Shown in pieces: positions 45,101-57,100 of a DNA stretch of 64,000 bases. Position 1 is the first letter of the stretch; each line of letters starts with the position of its first letter. The notes beneath the pieces are model-generated. The model did not search any database, was not told the origin of the DNA, and saw nothing but the letters and a program-made list of their open reading frames with translations. The DNA comes from Symsagittifera roscoffensis (lineage: Eukaryota; Xenacoelomorpha; Acoela; Convolutidae), in assembly GCF_963678635.1 (NCBI RefSeq), contig NC_087064.1, positions 50,513,346-50,577,345 on the forward strand. The letters are read 5' to 3'. Both the position numbers and the translations under genes were made by a program.

Positions 45101-48100
45101 CATTTTTGACGGAATTTTTTTATATCATTCAAAAGGCATTGTTGTTCTGAGCTTAAATTTGAAATGATATTTTACCTGTGATCGTTTTTTGTAAAGTTAC
45201 GGGGTCTTAAAGATTTCCATTTTGGCCAAATTGGGACAATTAACCAGCGATCTGTTTCGCGCTATTAACGCGTAAGCGGAGATTTAATCCGTCTTGAAAT
45301 CGTTCCAAATTGTTTGAAACAAGCTAGTTTGCATTAATTGATTTGTTACAAGGACCGAAATTTATCCTTTTGTACTTTATATGGCGTGTGGGGGATGATT
45401 TTCATAAGAAATTTCAAATTTTAGAGAAAAAAAAATATTTTTGTTTTATTACATTTCTTTTTTAATTGTTATTACTGCTCCATAAACCTTAAGTCTTGTT
45501 GGTTTTCTGAGCTGTTTTTGTGGTGTAATAGACGGCACATAATAAGCTAAAATTGATTTTAATTACATTAGAAGCTTCACAATAGCTCGAATTATTTTGT
45601 TGAAGCGTTTGCGTGCTGTAATAGTTGATCTAGATTTTTGTCTGAAAAGCACGTTGAGATATGAACGGCTAATTGGTGTTTTTTGAAGAATACGATAATG
45701 ACGACGTCTCAATGTCTATGCAGAGGTGAATTTATTTTAAGAACTATTTTGTAATGCTCGGTCTTGCTGTAATTGTATTTTTGATGAGGATAATAAAAAT
45801 TCAAGTTTCTACACCGAAGTTCCTTTTTCTTGGTCAAGTTTTCTTTGGTATCATACATGTGTCTCCGAAAATTGGCTCTAGAGATCTAATTTTACATTTG
45901 TTTTCAGAGATCATTGGAAATTGCAGTCCACGTTATAAATATTTCTCATTCGATACCTATTTAACACCCAGGGGCAGATTTAAGTGTAGTGGGAGGGTTT
46001 TACATTTCGCCAAAATAGATACTTCACACTGTTTTAAGAGAGAGCTCAAAAAATAAATTTGGTTGGCCTGAAAAAAATAGAAAAAGATCATCTAAGTTTT
46101 GTAATTTGAAAATCCGCCCCCTCCCCTCGATGAAATCCTAGATTTTGCACCTCACTCATATCACCCCTATCATCTCTTGCAGTCCTGTAATGAATTGGGC
46201 AAATGTGCCTCCAAAACAAGAGGGGTGTGATAATAGCCTTAATCGACCCTAGGTCACGTGTGCAAAATGATCTGTCTCTAAAAATATCTTGCTGATATTT
46301 TCAGGTGAAGAAACTCATCCGATATCTTATTCGATCGAAGGCTCAGGAAGCCTAAGCTTTGCAATTAATGAATCAACGGGAGACGTCTCAGTGGTTTCCG
46401 AATTAGATGCAGAAGATGTATCTGTCCACTTAGTAACTGTTTCGGCCAAGAGTGACGTCGATCCAACTGCCATAGGGTACTGCCAGGTTGAGATAAGAGT
46501 GAAAGATGTCAATGATGTTATCCCGGCGTTTGTTCACTTACAGGACACATTTTTTGCCGCTGAAGGTAATTGAAAAGATTGCATGTCAGTTCAACTTTTT
46601 TGGTTATACTAATAACGACATCATGAGAACCACAAAACCACAATGAGCAGTCAAGGAAAATCTACGAAATTAAGCTAGGCTAGGCAGTTGTTTGAGTTTT
46701 TTGAGAAAAAAAAACTCGAAAAAAGAAGTATTATGAACCCTTTTCAGATTTTGAAGCTTGTAGTTTTTGCTTACAAACTTTGTAGTTACAGAAAACTCTT
46801 AGAACCAGAAGAGTGGGGTGACAAAATTGGGTTTCAGTGAAAATTTGCCTGATTATGATTCAAACCATTTGCCTATGATTATGCTTAGATTCTTCGATTG
46901 GCAGTACTGTAGCTCAAGTAAAAGCTGCCGACGGCGACGTAGAATCGCCGAACAACATCCTTCTTTACACTATTGCACCCGAAAACACACAATTCGAAAT
47001 TTCTGATGAGGGTTTCGTTACTCTTAAACAACCGTTGGATTTCGAAACTAATTCTTCGATTTCATTGACGATTATTGCTTCTGATTCGGGAGATGTTCAA
47101 TTGAGTGCTTCTACAGAAATTACAATTTCGGTAACTGATGTCAATGACAATGTCCCTGAATTCACAGAGGACACCTATTTTTTCCAAATAAGGGAAGATT
47201 TGGCGTCCTTTGAACTGATAGGGACTGTTTTGGCTCTTGATTTGGACTCCGGAACCAATGCAGAAGTGGTCTACAGTTTGAAGTCTTCAGATCCAGAGGT
47301 GTTGGGAGTATTTGGAGTCGATTCACTGTCTGGTATCATATATGCAACCAGGTACAAATGTCCTACAAAAATATGTATTTGATACAAAACTTAAGATCAT
47401 GCCATCAAAAAAAAGTCATGCATTCTCGACGCTGTTTTTTTGAAAATGGTCATCTTGCAGTTTATGTGGCATTTTGGCTTGATTGATGGCGTTTTATTCC
47501 GAGTTTAGCAGTTGTAGTCAAAAATCTCAAACGAAGTAGAAATAGTGTTATTAATAGCAAATTGCTTCCTACAAAATGTCTATTTCAACTAGCGATTCCT
47601 TGCAACTTTGAACACTTTTTATAGGAGTTCAAGAAAATGAATCTTCTAGGTACCTGGATCACGAGGAGCAGTCCTCGTTTGAGTTCCAAGTGGCAGCCAC
47701 TGACCTTGGATCCCCTGTTCAATTAAGCGGAGAGACGACTGTAGTGGTATATGTGCTGGATGCGAATGATGAGCCTCCTCAGTTCAATGCCTCCGTTTAC
47801 TCCTTCTTTGTAGAGGAGGGACCTCCCACGCTCTCAGTTGGACAGGTACAAATTATTTTTCTGGTAAAACATTGCATATTTGATGGATTCTTTTTCCAAA
47901 TGAAGAATGTTTTAAGTATGGGAACAAAACGTTTGGATCAATTTAAACTTCTCTTTCCGAAACAAACACAAAATTAAAATGATGGTTTTCCAAATGGTTT
48001 TCTATATCTACTACACAATTTCTTGTAGTCACGTTTTCTTCCAAAATTGAGGGGTCAATTCTGTTTTATATTATTTTGATATACATTTTTTTTTACTTCC

Positions 48101-51100
48101 GTAAGTGGCTTTTATTTGATCTACATGGAAGAAGTGCTTCATGTAGCTAGAATTGTTGCTGTATTCCAATACAACCCTTTATATTGATAACTTTGTTCAA
48201 ATCTCATCGCTGTCTTCAGCGTTTTTCTCTGTTCAACGTATCTTCTGACGCAATTTATCTTCTTAATGTAAACAAATCACGGACCAACTGTTTTCTCAAA
48301 TCGCATCGAGTCTCACTAACGTTTTCCGGAGCCCGTTTTTTCCATTTTACGAAACCCGCTTACATTTGGGGAGTCCGGAAAAACTAGCTATGTTTGCTGG
48401 TTGCGGAGTCCGCAACAAAACTAATGTGCTGCAACAAAACCAACTTTTGAACCCGGAATCAACGATAACTTTGTAAGTGGAATCCATGCACATTTTAGAA
48501 CATTTTAGAACATGTATCAGGGTTCCAGTGACCAACAGACACCAAATTGTGCTCCTATCCAATGCGTAGTTTGGCCAAGTATTTGTCGTAATTTCAGATT
48601 TCTAGAATTTTTGCCTCGGGGTTTTGATTCGTTTGTTTTGCAGCTCGGCATAAATTGTTGCTTGCCATCAAAAAAAACGGCCTTCTTGATATATACACTT
48701 TCATAAATGAATTGCCAGTATTGAACTCAGATATTTATCCCCCCACCCACTTTTATCACTCCTCCCCCTTTACACTCTTTTTTGAATTCCGCTTCACCCC
48801 CACAACCACCGATTACTCCACTTAAGTAAGTGAAAGGGTGTATTTTTGCTTGTTTTTTAGAGCAGAGTAGAGTGTTGTGCCGTCACTGCATAGTGTCAAG
48901 CATTCATATGCTATAACGGACTACATAAATAACCTTCTTTATGAAATCTTTATGAAATGAAGCTCATACATTTACCTTTTTTTAACTATGTAAACACTGA
49001 TGTTAATTAAAAGCAATCATTGAACCATTATACCGAGCTGAATATCAAGCGGATAGGAATCAACTAAAAAAATTCCAATCATACACTTACTTGAGCCGAT
49101 CGACTAGCAATATTCCAGAAGTTAAGAACCGAATCCTGCGTCGTTAAAAGTAAGATTTCTTAACCGCTCAAGGCATATAAATTATGGTTTCAAAACAATA
49201 ACAATTGATAGCCAGTAGCGCTAACTAATATCCGAACAGCTCGCAATTATTACAAAAAACGACAATATAGCTGTTCACAGCCATCCAAAGGGACACTATA
49301 ACACATGGTGACCTTCGCGGAAGATTCTTCTTCCGGGTTCACCAAAAGTCATGGGCAATTGAAGACTACAACATACGAGCAGCCGTGACAACCGCATTTT
49401 GCTGAAGCAAAACAAGGCAAAACAACCCGATTCTCCGAGCAATGTTCAGTTGTGGTTAGCAGAGCAACACTCATCGAACAACTGACACAGATAGAGAGGG
49501 AAAAAAGACCGTCTGGGATGACAGTGTTTTTAATCTACAGAAGCAGATGTGGATTGTGACCTACAACATCTCTCTTTCATGTTCCAGTCAGATGGCAAGT
49601 CAGAGCTACTGACAAGACAGACAAAAAAAAAGCAGATAAAAAGGTTTTCATCATTCAACAAAAACAGTAAATTAAACCAAAACTCGAAACTCTAACTTGC
49701 AGTAAATTGAAATAATTGGCATTAAGTTGCCCCATCATTAAAGTGAGGTAAATGTTTAATCAGCACTACCTTATAATTGAAGCATCAAAACCTGATTAGC
49801 AATTATAAGTGATAACACTTGCTGCTTTTCAAAGCCCAATTGATTAACAATTTTTTTAGTGTTTCCCCCAATTCGAATTTCGATTAAATGCTGTGTCTTA
49901 TCATTAACTGTATCACTAAATTGATTTTCTTTCAATTGTATTACGATGGCACACGCGCGAAATTCGGTCGAACTCTACGAAGGAACGGAAAAAGAAGATT
50001 TTTTACAATTCGAGCAACTATTCCAAGGTTACGTACGAATAGCAGGAATTGATCCTGGCCAACAAGCGAACTTCTTTCAACTGAATCTACGAAATAACGC
50101 GCTGCGATTCTATCAGACACTGGGACCAGCTACTCGAGAGAAAGTTTGTGCGAGTCTCATAGCCCTCCGGGATCTTTTTTGCAATGCCCAGCTCCAAGAA
50201 TTTCATGTTTTGAAGTTAGAACAACTGCGATTGAAGCTGAAATACCACCAGCTGAAATGCAAGCTCCCAATGGAACCTTTGTACCAATGGTGCGATCATC
50301 AGTCAAAGTTTGTGACGTTTGTGGAAGATTTAGGCAGACAGCAAGTCAATGCAGGTTGCGAGAAAAACCACAAGGACGCGGTCAAAACTTCCCGTTCCAG
50401 AGTGAGCCGAAAAATAATAAAGCCACCGAGTCAGCTTCCCAAATCATCGAAACTACCTAAATCATCATCAAACGAAACAATTCAGCATTATAAGATATCA
50501 GTCTTTAGGCAAAACTTCAGCGAAAGGAACCATACTGACGCACACGAAAAAACGTTTCTCATCTGGAATACAATTAAGAGACATGGTAGATACAGGAGAT
50601 TGTGCAAATGTTATTCCAAAAAAGACATTTGAAGACCTAAAAAGTCGCTATTTTGTCCTCTTGAAGTGAAGGAACCAAAACTTAAAAGAGTAAGAATGGC
50701 AGTAGGACAACAAGTCTCTTTTGAAACCGAAGTAGTGTTACAAACCCAATTGCCAAACATGACATGTTTAGATACATTTCTCGTTCTTCAAGCAGCCAAC
50801 TCAAAAACTTTAGGAAATCCTTCATACAAAAAACATCATTTCCAAAACCCATCGACCTCAAAATTAAAAAAAAACCGTAACACACACGACCTCTGTACAC
50901 ACAAGGACAAACTACGCCCATACATTTGCGACACAAATTGACGGTGCAATTTACCCATATGCACTATTATGGACTTATAACAACATTGTCACATTCAAAA
51001 TACCGCAGTTCACTTTTTTTGCATCGAAAGCAATCTGGTAAAGTGTGGATATTGATTGACCTCCGAAGGATAAACCATTCATTCAAGAATGACTATATTA

Positions 51101-54100
51101 ACACCAATTTTCTCAAAAATAACCGATGCATCAAAACATTTCGCAGGAAAAAGTTTGCGTATCAAGTTGGATGCTCGCAATCATATCATTTTGTGAAAAT
51201 GGCAGATGACCTTTCAATTTAACTTTTGGCAATTAATTTCGGTCCACGAACTTACGCCTACAAATGCTTGACCCAAGGTCTAACCAATTCAGTTACAGGA
51301 TTCAGTTCGTTTATTCGACACTACCTTGATCCATGCCTAGCTGCGGATCTATGTTGACAATTCATGGACAACATAGGGAGCGCAGTGTATAATTTCGATC
51401 AAATGATAAGGACTCTTTCGAAAACCTTCGAATGTACGAATGTAAGACTTAAAATGTCGCCGAATAAATCCGAGATTGGAACACAAAAAATGAAGTCAAG
51501 GAATGTCACTTGAACAAGAAAAAATCTAAAATTTCCTAATGAAATTAAAAGTGCTATAAACAGTTAAACAAGTTAATTGACTAAACGTATTTGTACAGTT
51601 CTTTCGCAACTATATGCCAAGCCTAAAAGAAACTGATAACATTTTATCGCCTACTCAGAAAAGATGTTGCATTTCAAACAAACTAAGAGCATCACAAAAG
51701 TCTTGAACTGATACAAGCAACGAAAACTTGATCTGATACAAGCAATAGAAGTAACACTTTGTTAACCAAGACCAGGACTCTTCGACGATTATTTGCATAA
51801 ACTCCTAGAAGACATCCCACCCAAGAACGGTGGGCAGAGCCTCGTTACTGATGCGCCTGCACGAATTCGACTGTCATTGGAGGTCTAGCAGCAGAACCCA
51901 ATCCTCCGGCAGCAGCACCACCAATGGTTGCGCCATTACCGCCCTTACCGCTACCAATAGCAGCACTGCGGCCACCAGCAGTTCCACCGGACCCAGACCC
52001 AGAACCATTAGCTCTACCTACGTTTGAAAACAACAAAAGACTCATTCCCGATGAGACCACGCACAATGCAGCGGTAGCAGCGCCAACCACTGCTAATCTA
52101 GGAAATGGAAATAATGGTCATAAAATGGACGAGCCAAGAACGAAGTGCAAAGCAGCAGTCGAAGCGCGAGACAAGATATAAAGCCAAAATCGATTTAGTA
52201 AAGATGCGCGATATCACATCACCATATTCCACCACGCGAGCAGCAACCTCAAAAAAACGTATTGAGGACAATAAATGGACACATAATAGTTCTATTCCTC
52301 CCAGTCAAAAATCAACTCGGGTGGATAATCAAGCGAAAACACGGAAGAAAGCAGAGGAGGCAAATGAACACGTTCCGGCAGGTGGAACAAAAACAAATAC
52401 ACTGAACGATAGTGTGAAACGAGCGAAGCAGCTGAATAAAACAAAACGTAAAGACAGACCTGGCGTCAGTAAAGATTCGGTGAATTAATTTTAGGCTGAA
52501 CAAGATATCTTTGTCGGACCAGGAAATGTTTCTCAAGTTACTTTCCATGAGCAAAGGAAAAGCATAACAAATTAGCAGTGCCTATCCATGCATCAGACCA
52601 AACCTTCAAAGCATTGAAACACCAATAGTTGGATCTTCAGTTGCAGTTTCTTTGACAAATTGACAGAAAGTAGAGTTTTCCTTCTTATCAGCGACATTTT
52701 CGAAAAAATGAACATCAAAATCTCCAATTATGCTAAGTGACAGGCCAAAATATCCCTCAATACCGTTTTAGCATGCACTCAAACCATTGTTAGTCCAAAG
52801 CGCAGCCAACTGATGCCTCGGAAACTAGAAAATAACAACTTTGAAACGCAGAAAAGAAATTCCGAAAAAGTTTAGTTTTTACACCTCGAAATTTTTCGAA
52901 AAACGGACTTCAAAGTCACATTATACGTAATGCAACGGCTTCTAAACAAAGGATCATATACATGACCCTAAGAAGGAACCTCAACGAAGTCCATCAACTA
53001 GGAGGCAAGATCTTCTTCATGGAGAACTGGAAAAACCACCTGTTGCCCGCGTACTAAGATTTCGAAAAAATGGTTGGTGACCCCCAACAACACAGTGAGC
53101 GGATTTTGAAAATTTTGATTCTATTCACAGAGAATACACAAATGAGGCACCTGTACGAATTCAACCCCTAGGAGGCAACATCTTCATGGATAACTCAAAA
53201 AATCACCTGTTGCCCACGTATTAAAATTACGAAAAAAAATGGTTGGTGGCCCCCCAATAACACCTAACACCGCTGATCGCTTTTATAACCCTAATGTGGA
53301 ACACGTGCAACGCCAGCGAACTAGCAGTACAAAATCAAAAAAGTTATATATCATAATCTACCATGTATAAAGATAGGAAAAACAGAAAAGTTTTTCGAGG
53401 AATCCACTTGCACAAAAAGCGGAATTGAAACATTCTCAATGCGCCAGTCAGTATCAACTGGAACTGTTAGGACAACCTTAACAGGCAGTCCAAATACTGA
53501 AAAGTAATAGGAGTGCCATGCAGTGTCTGTAGACGAGCTGAAAATCAAAAATCAAAAATCAGACTCCGCACAGGATGATAGTCGCAACAATGCAAACTTA
53601 TCGTTGAAAAAGTGGAACTTTGACTTAGAAAAAAAGGAAGATCTACGACTTTTCGCAGAGATTTTGCCAGCAAGAGCAACATCATTCTAAACGAAAAAAG
53701 AACAGACATCTTCTGAAACAAGTGGATACATCCCACAACCAATCTTCAATTTATAAGCATGTAGACCAAGTACAAATTGCTTACGTGGTTGAAAAAAAAC
53801 TTTGAAAATTGAGAGTACTTTTACAAAACAAATGACCGTTAATGACCTGTTTGAAATAAACTCTCAATAAAAGAGACACCTGAAAATTTTCGAATTGTCT
53901 CATTTGACAAAATACAAATCAACTTCAGCATCAAAAGAGCACAAGGAATATGTCAAAACAACTCGACAGAACACCATGATATCAAAACGACAACCTCAAA
54001 TGAGATAATGAATCACTAATGGGAGACGACAAAAAATACTTGCCCTGCAGATTTAATTAAAGCTCTTCACTGACAAAATCATGATGTCATTGACTTGACC

Positions 54101-57100
54101 TTATCATTTATCATTTAACTCCCATTATCCGACTCAATGTGGCTTTCTGTGCCCTTTAAGTTATTTCCCCTTTAAACTTAATTCAATGTTTTCAGCCATT
54201 CCTTAAAGTGAACTAAAACCGTAGTTTGATAAATCATTGAAGTAATTAAATATTTGAGATCAACTAAATGATTCAGAAGATAGCGTTTCTTTTGTCAATC
54301 TGATTGTAAATTTTTCAAGTAAATTATTTTTAATTTTTAACAGTCAAACACTTCATCGCCTGGAAAGATTTCTTCTTGTGATGTAGTTCGACATCGCTGC
54401 ACGATTTTATGCATTCATATGCTATAATATATTACCTAATTAACCTTGCTTATGAAATGAAGCTGATACATTTTTATTTATTTAACTATGTTAACACTGA
54501 TCCAATCTTTCTCCAACCTGCGCCGATCGACTAGCATTTTTCCAGAGGTTAAGAACCGAATCTTGTGTCCTTAAAAGTGAGATATGTCTTAACCGCTCGA
54601 GACATATAATTTATGATTCCAAAACAATAACAATTGATATCCAGTAGCGCTAGTTAATATCCGAAGAGCTCGGTATTATTACAATAAACGATGAGATAGA
54701 TCTCCACAGCCATCCGAAGGGACACTATATCACAAGGGTTATAAGCTGGGGTGGTAATATGGAGGGAGTAAACGGGGGAGGGGGATAAACTGGGTATAGG
54801 GGGGGGGGGGTTAAACTGGGGGCCGGGTGTGAACGGGGGGGACTACCTTGCTTTCTTTACTTCGCCTGTCGAATATGCCTCAGTTCTAAGCTAAATTTGC
54901 CTACTTTACTTTGAATGTTGAATATGCCTCCGTTCTAGTCTGTTTTTTGTTGATATCCTTTCATCACACCACCCAGAGAAAACGTTACTAAATTGAAGAA
55001 AAAAAAGCTTTGTAGTTTTCTAAGACATTTGAGGCTATTTGCACAGAGTAACTGGCTATCCTAGTTTTTTTTTTGCATTTTTTGTTCAATGAAAATTGAT
55101 TTTTGTTAGTAGATGCGAATTTATAATTGTTTTTTTTGCAGCTTTCTTTAAAACTCTAGGACGAATGAACACATTCTTCACCACTTTGCCCCACCACTTA
55201 CACCCAACCCCAACCCCAACGTCTCTCACGAGTCCACCAGGTGAATTTCAGACCAGGTGAAATGACATCCTATTACTTATCGAGTGAAACCAAAGATTTT
55301 TAAAGTATTCAAAATCTTTTGTCACCACTGGTTGTTCCAGGTATTTGCTCTGGACCCGGACACAGGTGCCAATGGACAAGTACGTTTCTTCATGGTAGTC
55401 AACAGTGGAGACAACCTATTTAGCATTAACTCAATTTCTGGAATCATTTCGACCAATAGTGACCTGGACAGGGAAGAAGTGGACACGAGAGTGGTTGAGA
55501 TTGTGGCCGAGGACTTGGGTCAGCCGATTAAGAACAGTACTGCTCTGGTCTACATACATATACTAGGTACGTTTGTCAACCATTATTCTTTTAGTTAGCG
55601 TCAACTGAAATTTTTATTCCGACTATTGAAAAAGGGGAGTAATTTTGTCTTTGGGTGTACTTTGTCTTGGGATTTTTGTTTTCATAACTCGAAACAAAAA
55701 AGAATACTGTATTTATAAGATACCTAAAAAGTGAAAAAATAATTTGTAATGGACAAGTTTTAAGGAATCGTATTCTTGGAAATTCATTTTTACTGAACAG
55801 AAGACTGCAGTGAAAAGTTGGACAAAATCTCATATTTGACGCATAAACTTGTAACGCAAAAAATCTCAATGTCAACCCGGGTTGACCTCCATAGACCGAA
55901 AATGCTAATCATGCAAATTCATACACTTAGTCTATGGAAAAATGCTAGTCATACAAACTTCATACATTTTTGCAAAGTTTTTGGGCGACATCTGGACAAA
56001 TCGCAAATAAAAAGCTCACAAAACTATTATTTTTTCTTCATCTCGCCCGCTTTTGTGTTGTCAGAAGTGAACGACGAAGTGCCAAGGTGTGAGGCTGATC
56101 CCTACAGGGTGGTTGTTCACGAGTCAGCACATGTGAACACACCAGTTGTGAAAGTACACGCCACTGATATGGACGAAAAAGGACCCAATTCGGACATCAC
56201 TTACACCATAGCTGCATTAGGTTAGTGCTGTTTTTTATTATTTGAAATTTTCAAATTTCTTAATGATATTTTAAAAAAAAACATTTATCCAATTGAAGTA
56301 AGAATTAGAGGCATTATTAGTTATTTTAATAATTAACTATTGCATAAACAGTTTTGAAAATAAGTTTTTTTGGAGTAGAAGTCGTAATAAGCATTGATTT
56401 GAAGGTAAACATGATTGGCATTAATTTTTGTCTCAATGATTTTTCAAAAAAAAATTAAATTCAGGCGCTGACTCGGAAAAGTTTGCCATTGATTCTGCGA
56501 CCGGTCAAATGACCTTGAAGTCTGAACTTAACTATGAAGAGCAAACCAGTCACGTGATCACAGTGGCGGTTCAGGACAACGGAGTTCCCACTTTGAGTTC
56601 ATCATGCCAGGTTTGATCTTGTTGTTTTTTTTCATAGACCTTTACAACAATTGAACCAATATTAAATCAGTGTTTTCTTAAACAAACAACAACTTTGGAG
56701 TAAAAATTTGATCCCGGTGTTTGTTTCGAAGATAAACGATACTGGGTCGGATCTAGCATTTTCTTTAGGGGGCGGACGCAAATTTTGGAAAAAAAAACAA
56801 ACATCAAACTGATCAAAAATGAATTTTTAGGGCACTTTTTTTGGTGCGCGCATGGATTTGGCATTTGCTTGGGGCAGAAATTTGGCAAAAATTCTTTGCA
56901 TAATAGTGATTTTTGAATTTTTTCTTGGTTGTTTTGATCTTCTGACTAGTGTGAGTGTGGCCGTAATGGTGCTAGATGCACAGCAACCGGTTGTCATTGT
57001 TTTATCTATGAACACAAAGATCAGATAGGAGAGAAAGTTAACTCGAGGATCTTTGAATTCAGTTATTAATCTTCAGGTGGAGATAACAGTGAAAGATGAC

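Larger units (their letters stand above)
39867..46304 (+). other. Cadherin intron 7 (6.4 kb)
   Basis: It holds the 627-bp GAGGCC element (40972-41598), a 48-bp tandem duplication (42248-42340), element X copies B and C, and a short MITE (45969-46153). Other stretches (39867-40970, 42340-44310) look AT-rich with no exon. Confidence 0.7.
48873..54734 (+). mobile_element. LTR retrotransposon (Ty3/gypsy-like), defective
   Basis: Two LTRs flank a ~5.1-kb interior. Immediately after the 5' LTR is TGGTGACC, a common primer-binding-site start in this class. The interior has a gag-like frame, a CxxC knuckle, a DTG-type aspartic protease motif and reverse-transcriptase fragments, all in different frames with stops. 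No integrase was recognised. The LTRs differ in length and by many substitutions, so the insertion is old. No clear target duplication was found. Confidence 0.82.
47846..55340 (+). other. Cadherin intron 10 (7.5 kb) carrying an LTR retrotransposon
   Basis: A diverged GAGGCC-type fragment (about 48340-48590, ending near GCGTAGTTTGGCC) and a C-rich tract (48735-48830) lie left of the LTR element. A G-rich minisatellite and a diverged repeat (55020-55250, inverted match to 10300-10500) lie to its right. Confidence 0.75.
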
